Below, piece by piece: positions 1 through 11,749 of a stretch of DNA of 64,000 nt. A model generated the notes under the pieces. The model worked only from the letters and a program-made list of their open reading frames with translations. It was not told the DNA's origin and searched no databases. The position numbers and the translations under genes were made by a program. The DNA lies in assembly GCA_034440635.1 (NCBI GenBank), contig JAOTON010001492.1, positions 1-64,000 of the forward strand. The letters run 5' to 3'. The stretch's first letter is position 1. Each line of letters begins with the position of its first letter. The DNA comes from Lepas anatifera. Lineage: Eukaryota; Arthropoda; Thecostraca; Lepadidae.

Positions 1-810
1 TATCTGGTGGAGCGTCGTGAAGCTTAGAAGCTAAATTGTCGTTGAATTTCGTCCAGTCAGCTAATTCTGTTTTCCATTTCTGTATAGTGGGTACGGATGG
101 AAGGCAGGTTAGTGATGGGATGCAAATAGAAATCGGAAAGTGGTCAGAGAAGAGCGGATCAGAAGAGACAGACCATTGGAAATGTTGCGCAAGGTGGGCC
201 GAGACCAGCGTGAGGTCAATCGCAGAGAGAGATCTGTGGCTTCGACTTTGAAAGGTTGGAGAACAGTCATTAAGGAAGCAGAGTGAGTTTGATTCTAAAA
301 AAATTTTCGATTATATGACCCCTCGTAGATACTGATTGGCTACCCCACATAGTGTGGTGGGCGTTGAAATCACCTAGCAACATAACTGGGGAGGGGGATA
401 GTTGGGTGACTAGATTGTCCAGATTGGTCAGAGTTACTTGAGAATCATGTGGGGGGGAGGTAGATAGAAACAGCAATGAAATTCAGACGACCTATTTTTA
501 GATGAGCTGCAACAGCATTTAGAGGAGTTTGTAGGTTTATTCTGCGTTGAGGGAGAAGATTTGAAACATATAAGGCAGCCCCTCCCTTTCTAGAGTCTGA
601 GTGTATGTTATTTTGGTACATGGTATATCCTTTGATTGAGAAATTATACACATCAGCGCCTCGCAGGTGAGTCTCCTGGATAGCCGCCACCAGGGGACTT
701 TCATGAAGCATTACATTTTTGAATTCTGCGCAGTGTGAGATAAGGCCACCAACATTCCACTGGAGTATTTCCATATTACTCGTTTTGTGTGTTTTTCCTC
801 TATAAAGCAT
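1..810 (-). pseudogene. I-like LINE ORF2, endonuclease fragment (left partial copy)
   Basis: The minus strand encodes the N-terminal half of an apurinic-type endonuclease. It opens with MEILQWNVGGL, followed by AAIQETHL and, in a second frame, LLGDFNAHHTMWGS, the catalytic blocks of LINE endonucleases. The frame breaks near 450, where a G run is one base longer than in the copy at 29528, and the coding sequence runs off the window start. An upstream ATG at 808-810 (MLYRGK) overlaps the ORF1 stop by 11 bases (ATGCTTTATAG). That arrangement suggests coupled termination and re-initiation. Confidence 0.85.
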
Positions 811-1432
811 CGCTTAGGAGTGGTGGGTCGCTTAGTACTTCGGGTGTCCCGCGCCGTGTGCGGGGTGGGCTCGAGGCAGGGGTGATGTCGGAGTTAGAGT
901 CACAGGACAGGTAGGCAGGAAGAGGGCTGTAGGCTGGAGAGGGGTTTGGATTCAGAGGGCTCAGATCCGCGTCAGCGGGTGCTGAGGGATCGGCGGGACC
1001 CCCAAGGTCAGGATTGTTGCTCACAGTGAGCCAGCTTTGAGAGGAAGGACAGGCGTGTTGGGTGGCGCCCACCTGCGATTCACCTGAACCAACGTCAGCA
1101 CAGGTTCCCGCTGATGGTGGAGAGGCGGCGACGGCAACGGGCGGGATGGACTTAGCAGTGAGTTTGCCCTCAGATCCCGTAGTTGCGCGACAGTCAGAGC
1201 CCGCATGCTGATCGTCTTGGGTGACGTCTGGGCGGACTTCAGAGCAGGACTGTGGTGATACCAAAAGGCAATCCTGTGAAGCCTGGAGGTCACCAGAGGG
1301 CAGTGGAACCGACCTGTAAGCATTGGCATGAGGTTCCCTCCTGTGCGGGGGGCTGGTGGTGCGAGGAGGAACCTCGGCACAGGGGTCACCAGCATGAGGA
1401 CCTGCCGGGTACCGGGGCCCTGGAGCCACGTA
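800..1432 (-). pseudogene. I-like LINE ORF1, C-terminal part (left partial copy)
   Basis: The minus strand gives about 209 residues rich in proline, serine and alanine, ending in LLSDAL. It matches the C-terminal tail of the ORF1 protein at 29530-31055. Here the frame is open from 1429 to the stop at 800, whereas the right copy breaks it twice. The zinc-knuckle part of ORF1 is absent because the copy is cut at 1432 by the rearrangement junction. Confidence 0.75.
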
Positions 1433-1434
1433 CG

Positions 1435-3767
1435 ATCTTTCAAATCAAAATCGTACACGATTGTTATCCTCAATAAACAACTTAGGGGAAACTGATGCCT
1501 TCCCTCCTGGTTGGCTTCAAAGCATAGTTATCCCAATAGTAAAACAAGGTAAAGATGAACTTTTGGCAACTTCTTATCGCCCAATTTCGCTTACGAATTG
1601 TTCCTGCAAAATAATGGAAAGAATGGTAAATGCCAGGCTAACCTTCTTTTTGGAATCCAACAAACTGTTGTCACCTTTTCAAAGTGGATTTCGTAAAAAC
1701 TTGAACACCAACTGCAACATTATCAGACTCGTATCATCTGTCCAAAAAGGCTTCATTCACGGACATCCTACTGTCGCCACATTCTTAGATTTATCATCCG
1801 CGTTTAATAAGGTTTACAGAGGAACTGCGCTGGTAAAGCTCCATAACATTGGCATTCGGGGCCACATGGCCCAGTTTATTAAAAACTTTCTGCAAGTCAG
1901 AACGTTCCAGGTAAAATGCAAGACAACATTTTCGGATCCACACACACTTGAGCATGGTGTACCACAGGGGAGTGTGCTATCTCCCAACCTTTTCTTACTG
2001 GCCGTAAATGATATATTCGACGACGTACGGAGAAATTATCCGAGCGTCCATTGTTCCATGTTTGCTGACGATCTTGCCATCTGGACTACCCGCGAAACCT
2101 GTAGGGAATCCGGAGAAATAATGCAGGCCGCACTGAGGCTTATATCGCGTTGGTGTGACAGGTGGGGATTCTCTCTTTCCCCTGCGAAATCAGCCACTAT
2201 GGTATTTAAAAGAGGCAGAGCGGCGGACGATCTCCAACTAAAAATTAGAAATCAACCCATCCCGCAAGTTCAGACGTTCAAGTATCTAGGTATTATACTT
2301 GACACCCGTCTCACTTTCCGCAACCACATTGAACAGCTGCGAGTACGCTGCCTACAAAGAATTAACATACTGAAATGTGTTTCAGGTTGTACCTGGGGTG
2401 CGGACCGTAAATCTCTCACCCTCCTTTACAGCAGCCTTGTACGATCTGTTCTCGACTATAGTGCCCTTGTAATATGTATAGTTTCCCCAACAATTCGACA
2501 TCGTATAGAGTCAATACAATCCATGTGTCTTAGGATAATTACGGGGGCATTTCGGACCACCCCTGTGACTGCTCTTCAGGCCGATGTTAGCGTGCCTCCT
2601 CTAGAAAGCCGTCAACTCTTCTTAGTCCTCCGATATTATTACCAGGTTATGAGCAGCCCGGACCATCCTGCTTCGTCCTGCGTGACGCCTCATTATGTTT
2701 ATAACCCACGCCGGCCTCAGAAAACAATCCGTTCTATTGCCACTGTAGTACAGAACGCTCAGACTGAGATCAATATGCCCCTGGTGCACACCGCTTCCAA
2801 GGCACCTCCTCTAGCCTACTGGCTTCACCGTTGGCCAGATATCCAATACCTTTTTTCTGAACGAAAGTCGCAAATAAATCCGACTGAAATATTGTCTGAC
2901 TTCCACGCATACCAATTTGCTCATTCGGACTATACATTTATCTACACGGACGGATCTTTTACGGAACCAGCAAGTTGGATCTGCGGTTGTCTGGTTAAAT
3001 TTGAAATTGACTTACCGACTACCAAACATTGCCTCCGTTTTTACTGCAGAGCTGTATGCTATCAAAGGGCTATGATTCTCATCCGAGAATCACGTACTCC
3101 TCTTTCGATAGTATGCACAGACTCGCGATCGGCCCTTGGGGCCCTACGGTGCCCAGAGACCATAGATCATCCACTCGTCTACGATATACTTCGGATTTTC
3201 TATACCCTTCCTCGTAGCCAAAACGTCATCTTCCTTTGGATCCCGGGCCACTGTTCCATTCCCGGCAATGAAGAGGCCGATACAGCGGCGAAACAGGCCT
3301 CTCTTTTGCCAAGGATGACAAATATCCACTTACCTCTTTCGGATGTTTTTAGTGCATTGAGAGAACGTTTTACATCTTATCTTCAATTAAAATGGGAAAA
3401 CATACACTCTGATCACATGTATGAAATCAAACCCAAACTCTCTCCCTGGTGCACTAGCAACCAAAACACCAGGCAAAAGGAAGTACTCCTTTCTCGCTTA
3501 CGCTGTGGACACACTCGATTAACCCACAGCTATCTCTTCGACAATGCTCCCCCTCCGAACTGTGAAGGATGTGGCGCAAGGCTCTCAGTTAAACATATGT
3601 TACTCGAATGTCCCACCGAAGCCCCAAGAAGGATACGCATCGCCAACCACCTGGCGGCGAATAATCTGACCCCTAGTCTCCAAAATCTGCTCGGAAACGA
3701 CCGTCCAGACCTCATCGAACTGGTTCTGAACTTCATATGTGAATCAACATGGGCCCATAAACTCTGA
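1435..3767 (+). pseudogene. I-like LINE ORF2, reverse transcriptase and RNase H (left copy)
   Basis: The frame is open for about 768 codons. RT motifs are present: a PFQSGFRKN block, VPQGSVLSPNLF and the catalytic FADDLAIW. A C-terminal RNase H follows (IYTDGS, CTDSRSALGAL, WIPGHCSIPGNEEAD), then a CCHC-like knuckle (CEGCGARLSVKHMLLEC). The open frame is misleading. One extra T near 2956-2959 puts residues between IYTDGS and about 3072 out of frame, and a second shift shared with the other arm near 3072 restores it, so part of RNase H is scrambled. The start is missing because the copy begins mid-ORF at the rearrangement junction. Confidence 0.88.
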
Positions 3768-6700
3768 TGAAGCATGGGCACATAAACGTGGACCGATGAA
3801 ACAGTATGTGCAACACCGCCATTTACTTCTCGTTAGGATTATTAAAGATAATCCTGGTTATGAATACCTCCGAAACAGCGTCTTGCCATCGTATGCTTTA
3901 TGTTATCTCCCTCACTAAAAGCGCCATTCTCTACATAATTGCGACCCCCTCTCCCCCCTTCGTGGGTTATGGATCTCTCTACCCCAAATCCAAAGATGAC
4001 AGCGGTGCATTCCCATAGAATATCACCGCGAAAATATTGTTTTTTTATTTAAGAAGGGTTTTTCATCTCAACCATGTAACTTGGAGTTTCCGAGCGTACA
4101 TCTTTGAGGTTTTCCCTTCCAGCATGGCTTTATTTTTTCTAAAACAGTGGCCGCTGGCTTTTGGCCGCCAGCTTTGCGGGCGAATTTCTTTCGGACCCTT
4201 CGCCCTTAAAGTTAACTTTCAGACTCGCAGCGCTAAGGAAGAGATTAATTTCACTGCGAAATTGACCTCTCCCAGCTCTGCGTCTCTGAATTCGTGTGGG
4301 CCGCGTTTGCATCGCCGGTCACGGCCGGCTTCGCCGTCCACATGTCCTGGATGCATTAGATATTGTTGTCCTGTCCCCTCCGCATTCTGGACATGTGGGC
4401 GGGGTGCGCTGGTTGTCGGCGATGGAAACGCGGCCCCAGCCCTGGGCTGATCGTAGGAAGGCCACCAAAAAAAAATGGAAATCCATACATGGACATTAGT
4501 TTGTGTGTGTGTGTGTTGGATGGTTGTTTGTTGGGAAGCGTGGAAATTAAATAACGGTACCCTCCGGCGACCGCCTATGCTCGCAAACGCAAACCAGCTA
4601 CTAGCATTCAGAGTTTTCTAGAACTTTAAGAAATGTAATTTTACTAAAAACTAGTCTTTTTAATACATTTATTGCTAGAATTGTAACTGATAATTTATAA
4701 TTATTCGTAAAAACTCAATATATAATTTATTTGAAAGCAGGATTGTATGTATTAGGGGTGCTCAGTCTAAGAGCGAGGCAACTCGCGCATGCGCAGTGGA
4801 CAGCGACCGTGCCCTGCGGGTGCATTTCGCAAAGACGCAGTTTTATAGCCCAGGGATTTCTGGAATTTGCTTGCATTGTATCTTTTACTCAATATTTTTT
4901 AAGAAACCTTAATCGATATCAAACGTGCATGAATGGCAATAAAATAGATCAAGAAATGTTTTATGTGGTTGATTGGTCATTGTTTCAGTTTTATGAACCA
5001 AACTCGCTCATTTCTCAGGGTAAAGGTGCCACTTCAAAAACATGTGCAATCCAAGGTGAGGTATCCGCCGACGGGGCGCTTGTGTCGCACCTGGAGGCCG
5101 GGAGGGCGCTGGGGTAACACCGCACTGCAGTGAGGGCACTACGGTCGTGCCTCACTGCTATTGGTGCGGGTGCGTCGACGCAAACGTCGGGGGAGCGGGC
5201 AGGGACGAATCTCAGAAAGGCGATGATCCGATCTGATGGTAGTTTTCGATGGTCTCCAAACTTTGGTATAAGAAGTCAAAATCCGAGCATCGGCGGATCT
5301 GGGCGGGCAATGGGGCCAATGCCACTACATACATACATAGGGTAGAAACTTGGAAAACCATGCGAATTTGAAAAAAATATCATCACTTTTCATTTATAAG
5401 ATCACACTTTTCACCCTCACTTGCCCCCTCCCGTCAAGAGCATTATCCACTCAGGAATAGACGTCACGCCCCAACCCGCCGCACTCGCAAATATCCCCCT
5501 CCCCTCTAAAAAGCTCGAGTCCTGGATCCACCTACAACCGGCGGAGCAATATGTTTCGATGTGAGGCACCCCACAAACCCTCACCATATAACTTGAATAA
5601 CGGCCAAAACGCAGTGTTTCACAACATTATATTATCAACAGTATATGTGTGTTCATAACGATAGTTTTGCACTTATCGGCGTGCCAGCAACGATCAGCAA
5701 CCCGGTCCTGAGACCGGCCCTGTCGCCCCTTTATGAACCCATGTGAGCTTTTCCCCGTCCCTTTTACTCACCATACGTCGAAGACAGGAGCATATAATTT
5801 AATCATTACATTTTTCTGATTACGTCACCTGTTTACGGTTGAACACCCAAATTAATTCGCCTGTAAATCACCGTGGTATTTCTTGTTTCGAACCGATATA
5901 TATATTAAAAAAACTTAACTCAGAGACAAGACGAACTCGGGAAACATCTGTCTTTTGAATGTTTGTTCAAGCTGCCCTGCGTCGTCTGCGAGGGTAGCAG
6001 CTTTTGACTCATTTTAACTGGTTTATACCTGCTCTCTATCACTTCCTCACTTTATTTGATTATGGCTCACGAGAGACTTGTATGGCAGAGCATGCCATGG
6101 ATAGGAAATGATAAGGGATATACTGTCTAACCAGATCCATGGAATGATGGAATCAGAATGACCCTGGTTGCTTTCGAATTCGGCTATGTGTATGAGTCGT
6201 CCTTTCTTTCGTCGAATCAATAGAAGTATTCACTTTTTTCGTTTGTGAATAGGACTTAGGTAGATTAGTAATCGTGGTTTTCAAATGGATTTGTTTCGAA
6301 TTTTCCCGACAACTTCGGGTATGGAATGAATGGTATGATTATATGTGAATTTTCTTGGCAATGACTAACTCTACCGCACGGAACGCTACACACAGTCAAG
6401 CGATAAAAAGCTGCTTGCAAAACACACGTAGGAGGAGGAGGCTCAATTTGACAAGGTCTTCATCGTGACGTCTTTGTTAGATCCTAAGCAGTTACCGCCC
6501 GTCAAGATGGATTACATAGAGGTCAGTTCCCAAATGTCCATGCCAGCAACGCAGTCGCTCCACTCTTCACATGTGTCCTGGCGCTGCCCTGGATGCTGGT
6601 AAAATGAATAGCAAAAGCTGCTGCATGATACATGTACCCGCAAAAACCACTGCGTCGTCGGCTCCGTGCCTTCCTGCCACAAAAATACACATATTTTTCC

Positions 6701-7143
6701 GGAAAAGAGTTCATCTGCAGAACCGACAATCTGCTAAGTAACAGCACCGAATTCCACAAGAATAGCCAATGTACTTTTGCCGATTTCTTGCGCTTAACCT
6801 CTATGACGCAACGCGGCTTGGTGCTCTGATTCTATCGCAATCGGAGGATTCGAGTCAAATTCCCGACGACCCATTCAGACTTTCGCAAAGTTTCGCTCTG
6901 CTGGCCACCACCGTCACCAGCTGGCGCAGCGCCCGTGAAGAGACGCTCACGCTTTCCAGGGTCGATACTATCCTCCTGGAGACGAACCTCCCCGCCACCT
7001 TCCACTCTGGAGAGCAAGCGCCGGCGTCCACTTCAACTTTGATGTAGGCCTGAGGACGTAACGCCCTCGAATCTGTCCGGAACACCGCAGAGGAGGCACA
7101 CCTAGTGTCACTCTCACCACGAATTACGAATAAGTGTGGTTAG
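3768..7143. other. Region without a recognised gene (mirror of about 22422-25797)
   Basis: Just after the LINE stop lies 3' UTR-like sequence with a short hairpin (GGATTATTAAAGATAATCC, about 3837). The exact LINE 3' end cannot be placed; no clear poly(A) or TAA-repeat tail is visible. Short open frames at 4731-5117, 5130-5345 and 6769-7047 show no domain I recognise. A separate imperfect hairpin at 4298-4436 is listed on its own. Confidence 0.6.
4298..4436. repeat. Imperfect 139 bp hairpin (foldback)
   Basis: The outer arms GGGCCGCGTTTGCATCGCCG and CGGCGATGGAAACGCGGCCC pair with one mismatch. An inner pair (CCACATGTCC...GATGCA against GCATTCTGGACATGTGG) also folds. No transposase or target duplication is visible. 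It could be a tiny foldback element or the remnant of a CpG-rich gene promoter. Confidence 0.65.
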
Positions 7144-7336
7144 ATGATTCTCCATGAAGGTCGGAGTCCTACGAGGAGATGGTGGTGCCCCGAGCACGTT
7201 TCAAAACGGCGATGGACGTCAACTGAAGGCAGCGGCCGGTCAGATCTGCTCAAGCAGCCGAGCCGAGCTCTCCGCCCCGCGCGCAGCCTTACAGGTAATC
7301 CGAAATTCGGCAGAAGTCACCTGTGTTGAGTCCATG
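7144..7336 (+). pseudogene. Old LINE RNase H remnant, first part (left arm)
   Basis: In translation the strand reads GDGGAPSTFQNGDGRQL, then AAAGQICSSSRAELSAPRAAL. This resembles the RNase H of the LINE at 45668-46645, which has GGGGAH...GALCSSTRAELVALRAAL. The coding sequence stops at 7336, where the gypsy target duplication and LTR begin, and resumes at 13066. The remnant is decayed and lacks the first catalytic block. Confidence 0.7.
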
Positions 7337-7340
7337 GTTG

Positions 7341-7510
7341 TGTTACGTTGTCGGAGGCGAGAGGAAGACTGCGTCGGGACCAACCGTGTATTCCAATTTT
7401 AGACCTAGTTATATATCTTCGCTCAAGCCAATGAAACGGGTTGCTGGCATAAACACAGACACTCGTGACACACACTCTAATTTTAGGACTAGACTAAACA
7501 CTCTACAACA
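7341..7510 (-). repeat. 3' LTR of left-arm gypsy element
   Basis: This 170 bp LTR matches the 5' LTR. A purine tract (AAGGAAGGGGA in element sense) lies immediately upstream of it, the expected plus-strand primer. Confidence 0.93.
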
Positions 7511-7718
7511 TCCCCTTCCTTACGAAAATTTCCTTTCGGAAATATGATGAAATAAACTAATTTAAACATTCATCAATGGTCCAGGTTTTCTGTTTATGTT
7601 ACTAAAATAAGCTTCAGTCAAACATTCAAAACATACATTCTTCCATGTGTATAGTATTTGTACTGGCATTGTTTTTCTTTGTTTTAAGACGTCAATAACC
7701 TAATTAATATTCACATTT

Positions 7719-10700
7719 TTACCCTATTGTTTCGTTTCTACGTTTCCTCTCCTTCTTCACAAAGAAGGTGTTTAACATTACATATGATAAAAACGCACTG
7801 AGAAGGCTGAAGGTTAATGTAGCCGAAAAGAACGTGGATATGGCTTGTGGGAAGTAAGCCGTAAATGGGGCGCACGAGGGCTGAGCGGGCGCAGCTCGGG
7901 CGCTTTCTAAATAATCTACATACGGTCGGAGCCGTGAAATGTGAACTGACTGAATATCACCGGCCTTGTGAATATGCCTGATTCTGGCATTGACGGGCGA
8001 CGGGAAAGCCTCAATTCTATACGGGCCGTGACTTTTTCTCACTAATTTGGCAGAAACTCCAACAGGACTCCTAGGTATATACAAGTATACTAGGTCATTG
8101 ACCTTGAGTCCAGTGGGCTTAGCCTTTCGGGCCTGATAGGCTTCTTGACGGTCAGCGGCCTGTGACACATATTTCATAACCTGTTCATTCGCAGTCTTAA
8201 GTCTTTTTAAAAGTTCAGTTTTGTAATCGTCAATAGAGGCATATGAAATGTCGTCCGACTCGAAAATATCACTTGTGGGGTGCGAATATCTCTGCCGTAC
8301 AAGAGGTAAGCCGCAGTTTCGTGGGTGGTGGAATGCACACGCGTTCTTAAAGAGAGTAAAACGAAGGGCAAATTGTCATCCCAATCAGTAGCGGTACTGT
8401 CTATGAGATGGCTTAACATGGAGGCAACGGAACCATGAAGTCGCTCCAGTCTGGCATTAGTGGCTGGATGATAAGCGGAAGTTTGGATCTTCTTAATATT
8501 GAGTAAACTGCATATCAACTTAAACAATTTAGAAGTGAAATTGCGGCCTTGATCGGTAAGCAGAGTCTCGGGGCAGCCAAAACGACAAATGATATCCTTA
8601 ACAAAAATTTTAGCAATGGTATCGGCACTTTGATCGGGAATGGGGAACAGTTCCGGGCCATTTAGTGAATTCTTCTAAGCAACTTAAAATATAACGGTTA
8701 CCGTTGTGTGTCTGGGTGAGAGGGCCGACGATATCAAGTGACCACAACTGGCCAGGGCGTGAAAGTGGGGTAAAACGTTCGAACGGTGGGTTTTCGGTGT
8801 AGCGGTGGCTCTTTCTCTCGAAACACGGCTTGCAAGACAAAACGTACCGTTTCACGTCGTTGTAGAGACCAATCCAAAAGTATTGTCTCCTAATTTTGTT
8901 GAAGGTACCAGAAATACCTAAATGTGCACTAAACTTAGCATTATGGGCGTGAAAAAGTACATAAGGTCTCATCGGTGGGGGTACTACCAGCTCTTCTATG
9001 ACGTCACGTGTTTTGTCTTTGGGGTTCGCCGTAACGTGATACAGCAAATCATCAGAACTGAGGAAAAATTCGTCGATAGAAGGGTATCCGATGGGACGTG
9101 GTTTGATGGTAGATTCGGTATTCAGCTGTTCGATGATAAATTTGAGATCAGGGTCGGCCTGTTGGGCTGTTTTCACGCGTTGTCGAGTCAATTCTCGTCC
9201 GGGCCGCTAATGGCGGCCTGAATTGTGGCTAAAAAATCAGTGGAAGGTTGTTGAAAAATAGGAATGCGAGACAATGTGTCAGCTTTGACATGCGATGAAC
9301 CGCGGACATAACGCATAGTAAAGTCATACTGGGAAAGCTTTAACGCCCAACGTACAAGGCGGCCACCTGGGTTCTTAGACTTAAAAAGCGAAATCAAAGG
9401 GAGATGATCTGTGAAAACTATGGTCTTGTGGCCAAGGAGATATGTATGAAATTTGTCAAAGCCATAAATGATAGCCAAGGCCTCTTTTTCAGTGACGGAA
9501 TAGTTTATCTCGGCTTTGTTCAAATTACGACTGAGGTAGGCGATTGGATGTAATGAATCGCCGAAGCGTTGTTCCAAAATGGCAGATATGCTATACTTGC
9601 TAGCATCGGTTGAAAGATAAAATTCGCGATCAAAGGAGGGTAACCGAAGAACTGGGTATGTCGTCAAGGACGTTTTGATGCTTTCGAAAGCTTTTTCACA
9701 TTCCGGTGTCCAGACGAAAGGGACATTGTCGCGGGTCAGGTAGTTTAAACAGCGGGAAGTTTCAGCCATGTGGGGAATGAATTTCCGGAAAAAATTCACG
9801 AAACCAAGAAATTGTTTCACTTGTTTCGGGGTTTGAGGTCTGGGATAAGTTTTGACAGCTTTTATTTTCTCGGGGTCTGGAGATATGCCTTGGGCACTGA
9901 TGGTAAAGCCTAAATAAGTAATTGATTTTTGCATAAAGGTACATTTTGAAGGTTTTAAGACGAATTTGTGCTTACTCAAGCGTTGAAGAACAGCTTCTAG
10001 CTTGTTAAAGTGAGAATCGGCAGTGTTGCTGGCGATGATCAAATCATCAACGTAACAATATATGTAATCACTGGGAAGGCCAGAAAATGCAATTTTAAGT
10101 GCCCTATTTAGAGCAGCACTTGCGGAATTCAATCCAAAAGGTACGCGGCGGTACTGGTATGACTGATTGTCAGCAGAAAAGGCTGTAAATTCTTTGGACT
10201 GGGGATCGAGGGGAATTTGATGAAAAGATCGGAAAAGATCCAAGGTGGTAAACAAGGTTGACCCAGATAATTGGTCTAAAGTGTCTTGAAGATGAGGGAA
10301 GGGGAAGCTGTCCGTTTTCACAACTGTGTTCAAACGTCGTAAATCAAGAACAAAACGAGGTGGGGAATTTGGGCTTCGCTTGACGAGAAGGGTCGGAGAA
10401 TTGTAAGGAGACACGGAGGGCTCGATGATTTTGGCATCAAGTAGTTCATCGATCTGTTGTTTGAGCACGGTACGCTGTGAGAATGGAATGGGATATGGTC
10501 TTTGATAGACCGGAGTAGAATCCGTTAGTTCTATCTTATGGCGATAAACATCAGTTTCCTTTAAATCGGAAAGCGATTTACCGAATACTGACTTGTACTT
10601 CAATAACAATGCTAGCAAGCGATCTCTATGTTCTAGGGGAACGTTGGTCATGTCAAAGTCAGCGGCAGTGATAGAGTCGATGTGAACAGCGTGAGAAGTA

Positions 10701-11749
10701 GAAGCGTCTCTAACGAGAGGTTCTGTCGCATCGTCGGACTCAGACATCTGGTCTTCTGAAAAAATAGATGTCTCGGGAATATGACTAAGAAGAGCGAGAC
10801 TACTGCGTTTAGGAAAAGTCAGATCAACAGAAGAGATATTACAAAGTCTAACAAAAATTCGACGTGATTTAGTGCCTTGGAGGTGGCCGATGGAGCGTGC
10901 CACGACGACATCGGCAGAAAATTTTTGTTGGGGATGCGAGGTTACAAGAAATGTTGCGGGATGGGCAGACTCCGGGACTGTACGAGAAACTCTTGCCAAA
11001 ACAAGTTTTTCTGTCCTGGCAGGTATAGTGGTGTCAGTCGAAAAATAGGCCGTATGGCAAGTGTCGATCAAGGGATCGCTGGTTGTGGAACTTGGCAGAG
11101 CTTCGAGGGGCGGAATGGGGTCGTCGCGAGTCACGGCAAGGTGAGACTGTGGGGTTATTTTAGGCTGAGATGTGTCTGGCGGTCGAGGTTTGTTTGTGGT
11201 AGAAGGATCGGTTGGCACGGGTGGCTCGGCTCGGCTGATGGGGATTTTCAGGGTGGAGTCTCCAGGATAAATAATGTGATTATTAACGAGGAAGCGAACT
11301 GAATGTGGAGATGGACGGTGAGGAGACAGCGCTGATACAGTAGGGAAGGAATCTGAAAAATAAGGTGCCTGATGTCTAGCGTCATATGACAAATGGTGGG
11401 CGTGAATAAAATCGGCTCCTAAAATAAGGTCACATTTGGGAGAGAGGGGATTGGTAGTGATGAGCACGGGATGAATAATTGTGCGATTAAGCAGTGTGAG
11501 GGGCAATAAGGAACGACCAAGTAACTGCAAGGGGGAACCGGTAACGCCAGTGACATTAAGGGAAACTTTGGCGGGTTTGACGGGACAATGTAAGCGATCA
11601 AAAGCCATTTTGGTGAGAATAGTGACAGAAGAGCCTGTGTCGTACAGGGTGCGAAAAGGCACAGAGGAAACGTGAACTGTGGTAATAATGGGAGTTACGC
11701 CAATGTAGTGTGGATGGATGACGCTGAGGACATCGCCGTTCGTTAAGGG
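7719..11749 (-). pseudogene. gypsy pol (left-arm copy, frameshifted)
   Basis: Protease, reverse transcriptase and RNase H are in one open frame down to about 9190. They include LYDTGSSVTIL, YCYVDDLIIAS and LSTDASKYSIS. Single-base differences from the right arm near 9190, 8660, 8600 and 8280 then split the integrase across frames. The last frame (8177-7719) carries the C-terminal GPYRI motif and a hydrophobic tail, as in the right-arm copy. The RT region is open here where the right arm is broken. Confidence 0.88.

Larger units (their letters stand above)
1..1432. repeat. Direct copy of 28757-30188
   Basis: The stretch is in the same orientation as 28757-30188 and nearly identical. Differences seen are an A run of 7 versus 6 near 297, a G run of 7 versus 6 near 450, a 2-base TG difference near 790, a one-base difference near 846 and a G run of 6 versus 5 near 1345. 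It ends at GCCACGTA (1425-1432) and then joins inverted sequence corresponding to 28128. The bases 28129-28756 are missing between the two blocks. Confidence 0.95.

Noticed and set aside
4731..5345. Two adjacent frames (128 and 71 codons) conserved in both palindrome arms
   Set aside because: Conservation between arms reflects recent duplication, not selection, and no domain is recognisable.
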